Of a stretch of DNA of 64,000 nucleotides, positions 12,241-27,325 are shown piece after piece (positions within the stretch are counted from its first letter, which is position 1; every line of letters begins with the position of its first letter). Origin of the DNA: Macrostomum hystrix (taxonomy: Eukaryota; Platyhelminthes; Macrostomidae); NCBI GenBank assembly GCA_950097015.1, contig CATNEN010000003.1, forward strand, positions 15,320,001 through 15,384,000, written 5' to 3'. The translations under genes and the position numbers were made by a program. The notes beneath the pieces are model-generated. The model was not told the DNA's origin. It was given only the letters and a program-made list of their open reading frames with translations, and ran no database searches.

Positions 12241-13050
12241 TTCAACAAAAGCAAAGTAAATATATTTCCTTATCCAGAAAAAAATGAACAAAAAAGCAAA
12301 AACTTTTTGCGTACAGTTAAATAGGAAAATAGATTCTTTTTCTGCTAAAACTGTCTAATTTTGGAGAAAATAAAATTGATTTTGAATTCATTTGAAAACT
12401 AGGTTTTCAGCAAAAATAACTAACTAATATGAATATTGTTGGCTAGCAAAGAAGCGGAGGTACAGTTCAAATATCAGTGCTAGACATACTATTAATTAAA
12501 TGAGAGGACAATTGAGAGATCTAGAAATTCCGAAAAATCAAAGTCTTTAACAGACACTGGACGACAGTTCAAAGAGAATTAACGCTAATAGATAAAGATT
12601 TTTCGTAAAAATACCAATTACCTCAATAATCTAATAAAAAAGCCAACAAGATATAAGGTACTCGTAATATAAAACATTTGAAACGCTATAACAGTGAATA
12701 ACATTAAAGTTATAAGTATAACGATATTTGTTTTAAAAAAGCTACTTATAATCTAATTAATTGATAAGCTGTGACAAGTTAGACATTTTAAAATGAGGTT
12801 ATAGAAAGTATATTTTTATCAGACAAATACACAACGAGACAAATCAAGAAAAAGCTTTGCAAATATATTATTTGTGAAAATAAAAGCATTACGCACTTAC
12901 AGAAATGTTGAAAATGAGACAACAAAACAATGGAATAAACATATTGCATAGTTGCATGAAACATTATTCATAACGCTGGGCACTATGTTTCTAGCGAAGC
13001 TTACGCTAACTATATGGCTAGAACATTAACATAGATACGAGCTATTGACG
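12241..13050. other. AT-rich intergenic, nothing recognised
   Basis: No open frame, tandem repeat or RNA-like fold that I can support between the SINE and the array at 13.05 kb. Confidence 0.5.
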
Positions 13051-13290
13051 AAGGTCATTGACCATCAGGTTGGTAGCTAAAAGGTCATTGACTATCAGGT
13101 TGGTAACTAAAAGGTCATTGACCATCAGGTTTGGTAACTAAAAGGTCATTGACCATCAGGTTGGTAACAAAAAGGTCATTGACCATCAGGTTTGGTAACT
13201 AAAAGGTCATTGATCATCAGGTTTGGTAACTAAAAGGTCATTGACCATCAGGTTGGTAACTAAAAGGTCATTGACCGTCATGTTGCCAGG
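13051..13290. repeat. 29-31 bp minisatellite carrying an inverted AGGTCA motif (8 copies)
   Basis: Eight units of AAAGGTCATTGACCATCAGG plus GTTTGGTAACT-type ends. Each unit centres on AGGTCATTGACCA, an inverted repeat of the nuclear-receptor half site with one spacer base. Two or three units carry a substitution (TGACTA, TGATCA, TGACCG). It lies about 1.5 kb upstream of the GCC2 start codon. Confidence 0.93.
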
Positions 13291-13944
13291 GCAACTAATG
13301 AAAAAAATAATTTTTTTATCAATTTGAACCATTTTTAAAGTAGTACGAACTGAAAACTGAGAATGAGTTTAAATACGAATAAAAAACTTTGTTTTTTTAG
13401 TAGCACACCTTAGCTTCTTTTGTTAATTTTTTTCTTTGAAATTGATTTGAGAATCGAAAAATGACAGCAAATGTCACTGGTTGGTTTGGTTTCATCCGAC
13501 GCAAGCAATTTTTTAAAAGGATAAAACAAATATTGTAAATCTATATATATAGAAATCCCGTAGGAAGGAAACTTTTACGCAATATAAATAACCAAACAAC
13601 ACAGACAAACTAAGGGTACAGGGGTTGCACTGTCCCAGTTCTGGAGTAAATTTGACAAACCGCAGCGAGCAATTACATTAATTAAAATATCGTTAGATAG
13701 TTAAGGTTGTTTTCACAAAAAAGGCAAAAAGCAAACAATATATATAACCTCTAATCAAGAAGAAGTGATAAGTTAAGCGGAGTGTTAAAATTTGTTTTCT
13801 ATAGTTACTGGCGCTATTAATTCAATAGAAAAAAATAGAATAAAATTCTACAGTAAACTTAGGCGACAAACGAAGCAAAAAATCTGGTATTCTATTAACC
13901 TACACTTTGTTAGTGCTTGTAAATAATAAACCAAAAATTATTTC
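13291..13944. other. AT-rich intergenic, nothing firmly recognised
   Basis: Mostly unique AT-rich sequence. A stretch at about 13540-13680 (AGAAATCCCGTAGGAAGG onwards) is less AT-rich and could be the end of an old transposable element, but I see no second copy. Confidence 0.4.
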
Positions 13945-14460
13945 AGCTTCGTACCTAGCTTCATACCTAGATAGTTCAGCTTCGTACCTAGCTTCATACC
14001 TAGATAGTTCAGCTTCGATACCTAGATAGTTCAGCTTCGATACCTAGATAGTTCAGCTTCGATACCTAGATAGTTCAGCTTCGATACCTAGATAGTTCAG
14101 CTTCGATACCTAGATAGTTCAGTTTCGATACCCAGATAGTTCAGCTTCGATACCTAGATAGTTCAGCTTCGATACCTAGGTAGTTCAGCTTCAATACCAG
14201 TTAGTCCAGCTTCGATACCTAGATAGTTCAGCTTCGATACCTAGATAGTTCAGCTTCGATACCTAGATAGTTCAGCTTCGATACCTAGATAGTTCAGTTT
14301 CGATACCCAGATAGTTCAGCTTCGATACCTAGATAGTTCAGCTTCGATACCTAGGTAGTTCAGCTTCAATACCAGTTAGTCCAGCTTCGATACCTAGATA
14401 GTTCAGCTTCGATACCTAGGTAGTCCAGCTTCAATACCAGTTAGTCCAGCTTCGATACCT
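13945..14460. repeat. 22-bp minisatellite with higher-order duplication (about 23 copies)
   Basis: Units share GATACCTAGATAGTTCAGCT. A run of variant units (CCCAGATAG, CCTAGGTAG, CAGTTAGTCC) recurs with a spacing of about 175 bp (for example 14121 and 14296), so a block of eight units was itself duplicated. Confidence 0.94.
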
Positions 14461-15350
14461 TACATTTTAGTTTTGATGGCATCAATGAAACCCATTTTCC
14501 GGTGTCAAAAACCCTTTAACGCTTAAAAACAAAGCTTCGTTGTCAATTCACAATTATAAGCGACGCAGATTTAAAAACTAACTGGATGATCAATCGACAT
14601 TTTCTGTCTTCAGTAGCAGACAAATAGACTTCTTTGGCTTCACATGCTGATTGCCACCAAGAAACCAGGTCTGGAAATGATAAAAATTGTTGCTTGTGTA
14701 GCTAAAACAAAATAAATCCAAAACCTAAAACTAATCAAAACAAAATTATGCTAGGTAAAGACTAATTGTGACATAGTACTTTTTACCTAGTAACTAAAAA
14801 CTACTAAATAATAAAATGAAGAAAAAATATTCGTAGCCGACTTAAACAGTGAGTTTAAGCAATAAAAGTTGAAAAAACACCTGATTAGCAGTGCCGTTTA
14901 AATTTATTGACAACGTTTGTCGTTAAAAAAAGCACAAATACAAAAATTCGAAATGAGAAAGACAGAATATTGACCGAAAATAATTTATTACAGACTTCAG
15001 CACGCACAGACAATGCATAGCCATAAATGTGCATCCGAAACAATTAATAATACCATATTTTAATATAGACTAGATATCATACATTTTAACTTATGAGGTT
15101 GTGGTTGAAACTCTAAGCGAAGCATTTAACCATATTGATAAGATAAATTTGATAACTATAGCTAGAAGAAACCGAAAACCCTTAAGGGAAATCCTAAGGG
15201 GAATCCCAATGCGAATTCGATGGGGAATTCCAAGTTCCCAAGTTCCAAATCAAAGAAGAATCCCTCCTGCCAAAGTTCTGTAGCTGAATTGAAAATGGAG
15301 AATCCGAAGTTGAATTAAACAAGCAGCACAAGCTCAATGAAATCGGAAAT
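14461..15350. other. AT-rich intergenic, nothing recognised
   Basis: A frame from 15101 to 15283 is open but has no family resemblance and merges into the adjacent array, so I do not call it a gene. Confidence 0.45.
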
Positions 15351-15354
15351 CTAA

Positions 15355-15690
15355 AGGTAAATGCTATGGGAAATCCCAAGGTAAATGCTATGGGAAATCC
15401 CAAGGTAAATGCAATGGGGAATCTCAAGGCAAATCCTATTGAGAATCTCACGGCAAATCCTATGGGGAATCTGATGGCAAATCCTATGGAGAATCTCATG
15501 GCAAATCCTATGGAGAATCTCATGGCAAATCCTATGGAGAATCTCATGGCAAATCCTATGGGGAATCTCATGGCAAATCCTATGGAGAATCCGAAAATAA
15601 ATGCAATGATGAATCAAGAGCTAAATCCTATGAGGAATTTTAAGGTAAATCCTATGAGGAATCTCAAGGTAAATCACACGGGGAATACCA
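15355..15690. repeat. 24-bp minisatellite (about 13 copies)
   Basis: Units such as AATCTCATGGCAAATCCTAT plus GGAG. Because 24 is a multiple of three, frames stay open on both strands and give repetitive peptides; there is no sign of selection for protein. Confidence 0.93.
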
Positions 15691-16054
15691 TGGTAAACCT
15701 TTTACCTTTTAGTCAATACCAAGTTTTCACACGAGAATCAAAGGCAAAAACACGAAGGGAATCCCAGGGTAAATCCAACCGCAATTTTATCGTAAGTATA
15801 ATCGTGGAATCCTAGGTTAATCCCAGCGAGAATGAGATCGCAAATGCACAAAAAGAAGTGTTATTGCATTTAAAACAAATAATAAAGGACAATACGTGAG
15901 TTCGGTTTGAGGCGAAGAGAAATTCATACAAAGAAAAAATTAAACAATAATTAATACTAGATCACTAGTAGAACACTAGGAGAAATCTCGTTAGAGACTT
16001 GAAAAAAGTCTCAAAAATTTACTGGTTGACATTTTCAATGCAAGTTTTAGTTAG
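15691..16054. other. Downstream flank of the JARID2-like exon, nothing recognised
   Basis: AT-rich sequence with decayed traces of the 24-bp repeat up to about 15820. No exon with ARID or JmjC character. Confidence 0.45.
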
Positions 16055-16912
16055 TCACTTAAAGTCAGCGCATTTGTCGGTGACAGGGTTAAGAGTCTGC
16101 AGCAATCTCGAACTAACACCGGTGGAAGCACAGTTGGTCGTTGGCTCGCAAGATTTACGCCGCCTTTTCGAATCCTCACTGGCTAGTTTAATATTAGACG
16201 ACAAACTACTATTAGTAGCTGTTAAACGATTTTCATTAGCACAGTACTTAACGCTTGATTTCGGAAATTTAACGGATAAACCGCGTTGACTAGGCGGCAA
16301 AGCAAGAAAACACAGCCTTCTAGGCATTGGAACAGTCGGTTTGGCTCCGTGATAGCAAAGAAAATCTAAGAAATCGCCTGTACGAACTGGAAGCCCAGTT
16401 CCCGGATCTAAGCGCAACTCGGGTTCGATGCTCTGCTTGGCTGATTTCGAAGAATTAGGCATAACCATTTTAGTAGAACTTGATGCTACAGTTGCTTCAG
16501 AGATTGTTCGTTTTCTTCCGGTAGTGGAAGTGGACGAAACCGAAACGCTGGAAGTCACGTCGCAAGCGAAAGTGGAACCAACAATTGAACTTCCACTAGG
16601 AGCAGAAGTGGAACCAACAATCGAACTTCCACTAGGAGCAGAAGTGGAACCAACAATGAAACTTCCACTAGGAGCAGAAGCGGAACCAACAATGGAACCT
16701 CCACTAGGAGCAGAAGCGGAACCAACAACGGAGCTTCCAATAGGAGCAGAAGCGGAACCAACAATGGAACCTCCACTAGGAGCAGAAGTTTCTCGCATAC
16801 TCATTAATAGAGCGCGACGGAGTTGCACTTCTTCAGACCATAGCAGGCCAAGAAAATTTGAAGAACTGGCCGATTCAGCCAGTTCGTGCGATCGCGCTCT
16901 CAGTCGGCGATT
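16055..16912 (-). CDS. JARID2-like N-terminal module (UIM plus PRC2-cofactor motif), 5' exon not found
   Basis: The exon starts after a strong acceptor (TTTTTTTCTTCCAG, ending at 16913) and runs 285 codons to a stop. Residues 24-41 contain WSEEVQLRRALLMSMRE, which matches the ubiquitin-interacting motif near the N-terminus of JARID2 (human WSEERVVRKVLYLSLKE) that reads H2AK119ub. Six 12-residue repeats (43-114) and a basic Ser-rich linker follow. Residues 178-186 hold TGDFLDFLC, then G and a Pro-rich turn, matching JARID2 TEDFLTFLCLRG in the PRC2-binding region. JARID2 recruits and stimulates PRC2 in the nucleus. No ARID, JmjC or zinc finger is encoded before the next gene, so this is an N-terminal-only protein or one part of a split gene. 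A first exon with the ATG was not located. The human motifs are recalled from memory. Confidence 0.78.
   Translation of the reverse strand, partial: NRRLRARSHELAESASSSNFLGLLWSEEVQLRRALLMSMRETSAPSGGSIVGSASAPIGSSVVGSASAPSGGSIVGSASAPSGSFIVGSTSAPSGSSIVGSTSAPSGSSIVGSTFACDVTSSVSVSSTSTTGRKRTISEATVASSSTKMVMPNSSKSAKQSIEPELRLDPGTGLPVRTGDFLDFLCYHGAKPTVPMPRRLCFLALPPSQRGLSVKFPKSSVKYCANENRLTATNSSLSSNIKLASEDSKRRRKSCEPTTNCASTGVSSRLLQTLNPVTDKCADFK
16571..16786 (-). repeat. 36-bp coding minisatellite in the JARID2-like exon (6 copies)
   Basis: Six tandem 36-bp units code for 12-residue repeats of the form SAPSGSSIVGST. They sit between the UIM and the PRC2-cofactor motif, so copy number would change linker length without breaking the frame. 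Confidence 0.95.
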
Positions 16913-17436
16913 CTGGAAGAAAAAAAGTCATGAATCAGGTACAGACAAACTTTATCGACATCTAAAATCAAACGAAACTGTCTACTGACAGTAGAAATAG
17001 AAGCTTATTTTATAAATAAAGAATAAAGTAAAAATTGGCACAGTTTTAAAACGGAAACTACAAAACAGAACTGAAAAAATGCTTTTTTATACCAGACGGG
17101 CAGTTTATTTTTATGGTCACACTACTTCACTTTAGTTATTTTGAACCATGAAGATCGACTTAGATCAAATTAGAAAACAAATACATAGAGAAGAAATTTT
17201 CAATTGATTTCCAAAGGGGAAGTTGTAGCATGATTTACCGTTGGATTTTCCTATAATTTGTTGGGACTTTTAGAATGGATTTTGGTAGATTTTCAATGTG
17301 GTAGATTTTTAGAATTAATTTTTCATGGTTTTAACGGGACTTTTAGAATGCTTTCTTAATGGATTTTTTTATAACTTTGAGAACAATCAGCAACTGGCAC
17401 TCAGATCAGATAGCGATAAAAAGCTGCAATAACTAA
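16913..17436. other. Between MRPL24 stop and JARID2-like acceptor
   Basis: AT-rich. It must contain, or be spliced across by, the 5' end of the JARID2-like transcript. Short ATG-led frames exist (for example near 16970) but none has a convincing donor in the right phase. Confidence 0.4.
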
Positions 17437-18315
17437 TCAATACCAAAAAGTTGGTTGCCTCGGTCCAAGTTTAGACAATTTCATTTCTTCTTCAATCTCC
17501 TCTTCGAAAGTGCGACAGCTGGGCTGATAGGTGACAGTTGATAAATCAGCTTCGATTGTGTCGTGCAATTCATTCCTCAAATACTGACTAGGCCTAGTCT
17601 GGTCGTCCAACGTGTCCCATTCCAATGGCAGCGGTATAATCCTACCGGTTGCCATGGAGACGCGAACTAATTCGCCAGCTTCATTTTGACGCCATTCGGC
17701 TTTAGTCGGCTGTTGAGTTTTCGGATCAATCAATGATAAAGAGTCCAAACTGATTGGAGCACAGTTGGCGTACAGGGAATTAGCAGAGTCGCCTTGTTCG
17801 CATCGCAGGTTAATACCTGACACCTGAGCAGAGCGTTCCATTCTTTGAATTGACACAACACGGCCAGAACGAGCTTCGCCAGAGGCCAAGGCGGTCGAAT
17901 TAATGCAATCCGGATGCTTGGGATCTGTTACAACAACCAGATCCCCGGGATAAATAGTCTGCTCGTGCCAGGTGATACCGGACAACTTCTCGGCTCGTTT
18001 TCTACCGTCGGCATACTGGACAGTCCAGGTTAGATCCGGGTAGACATACTCCGCAATGGTGTTGGCCCGATCCCACGGATACTGCTGGCCGAATGTCCAA
18101 TTAGGATAGCCGGAATTGGTGGCGCCGAAGACGCTACGCTTGACGAGATCCTTCTGCTGATGCGGCTGCGGATCTGGCGAGGAAAAGTACAACTGCGATG
18201 GCTCGGGCTTGGCTAACCTATAGCCCATGAGTTCGCCGCAGTATTTCACTTGAATTCGCAGCAGCCGGCTGATGTAGCGCGGCCAGTACTTGAACTCCGC
18301 TCCCGGTGGCACCTT
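17437..18315 (-). CDS. MRPL24: Mitochondrial large-subunit ribosomal protein uL24m, main exon
   Basis: A 292-codon exon starts after an acceptor (CATTGTTGCAG/AAG) at 18315. Its C-terminal half matches animal MRPL24 closely: PTKAEWRQNEAGELVRVS, then TGRIIPLP, then a conserved tail with TYQPSCRTFEEEI and a final FWY (human PTEIEWRFTEAGERVRVS, SGRIIPKP, terminal YWY). A KOW-like segment (IYPGDLVVVTDPKHPD) precedes it. The protein binds 16S rRNA in the mitochondrial ribosome. The N-terminal region of over 100 residues is longer than in vertebrates (216 in total). The first in-exon Met is at 18226-18228, but the frame is open to the acceptor with charged, protein-like sequence, so at least one upstream exon or a trans-spliced leader is expected; none was found up to 20758. 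Confidence 0.88.
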   Translation of the reverse strand, partial: KVPPGAEFKYWPRYISRLLRIQVKYCGELMGYRLAKPEPSQLYFSSPDPQPHQQKDLVKRSVFGATNSGYPNWTFGQQYPWDRANTIAEYVYPDLTWTVQYADGRKRAEKLSGITWHEQTIYPGDLVVVTDPKHPDCINSTALASGEARSGRVVSIQRMERSAQVSGINLRCEQGDSANSLYANCAPISLDSLSLIDPKTQQPTKAEWRQNEAGELVRVSMATGRIIPLPLEWDTLDDQTRPSQYLRNELHDTIEADLSTVTYQPSCRTFEEEIEEEMKLSKLGPRQPTFWY

Positions 18316-19026
18316 CTGCAACAATGAGGGATTAATCCACTATATTCGCAATGTGAGGATTAACGCACTAAATCAGATGGTACACTAATCCAATATATTT
18401 ACAATTTAAGGGATTAATGGCTAGATCTTTGCACAATATGTGTAACTTTTAATTCGGTTGTACCTGGCTATCAAACCCTAAAATATCTTTCTATTTTCAT
18501 GAAAAAATAAACCATTAAAAAGTTATTTTTCAGTTTAAGCAGCAGAAAAGTGTGTTCAATACATTTGTTTAACTGGCTTATCCTACAAAGATTACAAACA
18601 AGTTCAAAAATAAAAATAACAGAAAATAAGTTAATATAGAAGATACTATTATTAAAAAGCAGTAAAAATTGCGCAAACAGAGAGTATGATACAAAATTAA
18701 AAGTACAATGATGATAAAAAGCAATTGGCCTTTAAGACTAGCTGTGCCAACATTTGATCTAGATAGTTTTGAACTTTTTTATTGATCGAAGAAACGAAAA
18801 GTAAAAAAACGAGCAAGTTTACGTAGATAAACAAAAAGAAGCCGTAATAACACCGGAAAAAGTGTTTAATAAAAAAACATTTACAAACGCTTAGAAATTA
18901 ACCATTTGCAGATAACATTTTATTAAGAAAAACTTTAGACAATGTGAAAGCACAATTTGAAATTCATAACACTAAGTAACCTAGGTAACTGAGTAAAGTA
19001 AATTAATAAACGTGACAAACGTGACA
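18316..19026. other. Probable 5' intron of MRPL24, AT-rich
   Basis: A decayed block at 18325-18425 contains CAATGTGAGGATTAAC, also the core of the 52-bp array that follows. The remainder is unique AT-rich sequence with no exon seen. Confidence 0.5.
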
Positions 19027-20304
19027 GGATCCAGCACTAATCCCATAGGCTAACAATGTGAGAATTAACTGATGGATGGGATCTTGCACTAATCCCATAG
19101 GCTAACAATGTGAGAATTAACTGATGGATGGGATCTTGCACTAATCCCATAGGCTAACAATGTGAGGATTAACTGATGGATGGGATCTTGCACTAATCCC
19201 ATAGGCTAACAATGTGAGGATTAACTGATGGATGGGATCTTGCACTAATCCCATAGGCTAACAGTGTGAGGATTAACTGATGGATGGGATCTTGCACTAA
19301 TCCCATAGGCTAACGATGTGAGGATTAACTGATGGATGGGATCTTGCACTAATCCCATAGGCTAACAATGTGAGGATTAACTGATGGATGGGATCTTGCA
19401 CTAATCCCATAGGCTAACAATGTGAGAATTAACTGATGGATGGGATCTTGCACTAATCCCATAGGCTAACAATGTGAGAATTAACTGATGGATGGGATCT
19501 TGCACTAATCCCATAGGCTAACAATGTGAGGATTAACTGATGGATGGGATCTTGCACTAATCCCATAGGCTAACAATGTGAGGATTAACTGATGGATGGG
19601 ATCTTGCACTAATCCCATAGGCTAACGATGTGAGGATTAACTGATGGATGGGATCTTGCACTAATCCCATAGGCTAACAATGTGAGGATTAACTGATGGA
19701 TGGGATCTTGCACTAATCCCATAGGCTAACTATGTGAGGATTAACTGATGGATGGGATCTTGCACTAATCCCATAGGCTAACATTGTGAGAATTAACTGA
19801 TGGATGGGATCTTGCACTAATCCCATAGGCTAACAATGTGAGGATTAACTGATGGATGGGATCTTGCACTAATCCCATAGGCTAACAATGTGAGGATTAA
19901 CTGATGGATGGGATCTTGCACTAATCCCATAGGCTAACAATGTGAGGATTAACTGATGGATGGGATCTTGCACTAATCCCATAGGCTAACAATGTGAGGA
20001 TTAACTGATGGGTGGGATCTTGCACTAATCCCATAGGCTAACAATGTGAGGATTAACTGATGGATGGGATCTTGCACTAATTCCATAAGCTAACAATGTG
20101 AGGATTAACTGATGGATGGGATCTTGCACTAATCCCATAAGCTAACAATGTGAGGATTAACTGATGGGTGGGATCTTGCACTAATCCCATAGGCTAACAA
20201 TGTGAGGATTAACTGATGGATGGGATCTTGCACTAATCCCATAGGCTAACAATGTGAGGATTAACTGATGGATGGGATCTTGCACTAATCCCATAAGCTA
20301 ACAT
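19027..20304. repeat. 52-bp minisatellite (about 24.5 copies)
   Basis: Very uniform 52-bp units starting GATCTTGCACTAATCCCATA and containing AATGTGAGGATTAACTGATG; most units differ by only one or two bases (GAGAATT/GAGGATT, AACAATG/AACGATG). Homogeneity suggests recent expansion. Confidence 0.97.
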
Positions 20305-20758
20305 TTATCTAATTTAAAGCAGTAAAAAGTATATAATAGTTAAGTTAAAAGAAGCATTTACAAAAAATCAATGCAAAAAGTATACCAGACGACATCGAAA
20401 AAATGCATTCTTTTTTCTTTTAAAATTAAAAGCACAATAAGAGGAAATAATAGTTTTAAACAACAACTGATTTGCACGGGTCTTAGTTAATTGCACATTG
20501 ACACTTTTACTTTAAAAACAATTTAAAACAAAAAATGCAACATAAAAAAAGTTTTTAAAAACCTAGAAACAAAACTGAGCACATTTTAGGCCATAGTTAA
20601 GGAGAAAAGTTTCTGTCTTCATCAGAAACAAGCTTGTAATTTGGCAAAAAATTAGTTGCTATATAGCTAACTAATTAGATGACGAGTCAGTCATTATCTA
20701 ACTAGACGTATAGTTACTCCCGCCGTTTACCCAAAAACATTCGGATCATTTAAATTGA
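20305..20758. other. Downstream of KAT6 stop, nothing recognised
   Basis: AT-rich; no GC-rich exon that could be the missing start of MRPL24. Confidence 0.45.
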
Positions 20759-25622
<4,864 letters not shown>

Positions 25623-25624
25623 TA

Positions 25625-26267
25625 GGGTAATGTATCATCAACCAAACAAGAATGTGTATTTTTTTAACTTCAAACCTAAGCTACAGATTTTCTATTTAAG
25701 ATATGATGATAAATCAAAAGCCAAGTTATAGAAAACAGTTACATCTTTCTAAAAAGTATCTGCTTTTGCTATTTTATCAAATAGAAAAAAGTTATTCCTG
25801 CTTTTTTTTCTAAAACCGAACAATGATTTTCATGTATCTTCAAACCAAACAGAGAATTTGATGTTTGGTTTTAAAATTTGAGTGAGTGGTTTAATCTTAT
25901 TTTAAGGAGTTAACTATCATGAATTATGTCATTCGAAGGCATTTTTCATGCTCTATAAATAACTACATTTATGGTCATTTAATTGGCAAGCAACCACATA
26001 CAATCTTAGTCTAAAGTACATACTGAAAAAATGTTGTTAAAAAGTATGCTTTTGCAATAAAAATTTCTACTGAAACATCAATATCTTTCTTTCCTCTTAA
26101 TGCTTCATTGCACATCATGCCTCAGCTTGTAGATAATTTCTTCAACTTTCAAATTAGTTGTTCTGTGAAACACAATAGCTTGTTTCTGTCTTGCATAAGA
26201 CCAAGGAAGAAGTCAAAATTCTTGTTCGGTTTTGAAGATACACTGTTCGGTTGATGATACATTACCC
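25625..26267. mobile_element. MITE with TA target duplication (Tc1/mariner-like ends)
   Basis: The ends are an inverted repeat: left GGGTAATGTATCATCAACCA and right the complement of GGGTAATGTATCATCAACCG, 24 bases with one mismatch, then looser similarity. TA dinucleotides flank both ends (25623-25624 and 26268-26269). The 643-base interior has no transposase frame. TA duplication fits the Tc1/mariner superfamily; that assignment is inference. Confidence 0.82.
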
Positions 26268-26621
26268 TAATTTTTGCTTTGTTTTAATACACCGAAGAAA
26301 TTCTTTGTTTTACTATGCCTATCCACCTCTTTTTATACTATAAATACGAGTGCTTTTACCCACCTACAATCAACGGTCCGCAAGTTGGAAGTTCAATAAT
26401 AAACATTTGATAAACCTATAAGTTCTTTACTCAAACTCACTTGTGTTCTATGTTAGTAATTGTTGGGAAGCGAAACCTGATTGGTTATTGGTGATTCAGA
26501 ATTGAGCAATAGAGTTATTAACTAATACATATGTTGTGCTTGTTTGGTACCCTCCAATCGATTGGAGCCTTTAAAGACTGGGTGTGATCAATAAGTATTA
26601 AAAAGAGTAATTCTATACAGT
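26268..26621. other. Spacer with TATA box and AATAAA in close order
   Basis: CTATAAATACGAG near 26339 is followed by AATAAA near 26398, a spacing seen in LTR R/U regions or a short transcription unit. No paired LTR was found. Confidence 0.3.
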
Positions 26622-26630
26622 TAAAGTAAA

Positions 26631-27316
26631 GGCAGAGCTTATTCCCACGGTCCCGTGCCGATAATTTCAATTTTATCCACACGGATCCGTGCCGATAATT
26701 TTCTGCTTATCCACACGGCAGCTTGTATAAATAGGTCTACAACTCTTTATATATGCCGTGCCGTTAATTTCAATTTTATCCACACGGTTCTGTTCTTTGA
26801 AACGAGGCCCTTTCAGATTTGAACGTTTTGTTGAACCCTCGAGCCAATAGATCGACAAAGTTGCCAGTGTGTTACGACAGTGTTCTACATTTCGACCTAC
26901 ACATTAATTAACTGACATTAATGTCATCTTTTTTAATTATTTTAATAGCAACTTACTAAATCTTTTGTCATCGTTACGTGTTTTCATTCGAATTGTATTG
27001 ACTTAAAGAGTAAAAAGTCTATCAAAGAAAATCATACGAGTCAACCAGCAGAATTCTAGTCAGCACCAAACTCGTCACACATTAGGCCCTACACATCATT
27101 GTTATTATTTTACACTATTCATTGATAGTGTACACTATACACTATACTCTGAAGCAAAAGCCTTATGCTCAGAGAAGAATTAGAATAGGTACATAGGGAC
27201 TTGAAAGTAGACCTATTCATACAAGCTGCCGTGTGGATAAGCAGAAAATTATCGGCACGGATCCGTGTGGATAAAATTGAAATTATCGGAACGGGACCGT
27301 GGGAATAAGCACTTCC
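26631..27316. mobile_element. Long-TIR MITE with 9-bp target duplication (Mutator-like)
   Basis: Near-identical terminal inverted repeats of about 110 bp (26631-26740 and 27207-27316) flank an interior of about 466 bases. The element is bounded by a 9-bp direct repeat TAAAGTAAA (26622-26630 and 27317-27325). Inside each TIR a subrepeat built on CCGTGCCGATAATTTC and ATCCACACGG occurs twice, with a further degenerate copy at 26757-26795. Long TIRs with a 9-bp duplication are hallmarks of Mutator-like elements. No transposase is encoded. Confidence 0.9.
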
Positions 27317-27325
27317 TAAAGTAAA

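Noticed and set aside
26336-26500. Solo LTR of a retrotransposon
   Set aside because: TATA box and AATAAA are suggestively spaced, but there is no second LTR, clear TG..CA ends or target duplication. ATTGGTGACGG near 27515 resembles a primer-binding site but is too isolated.
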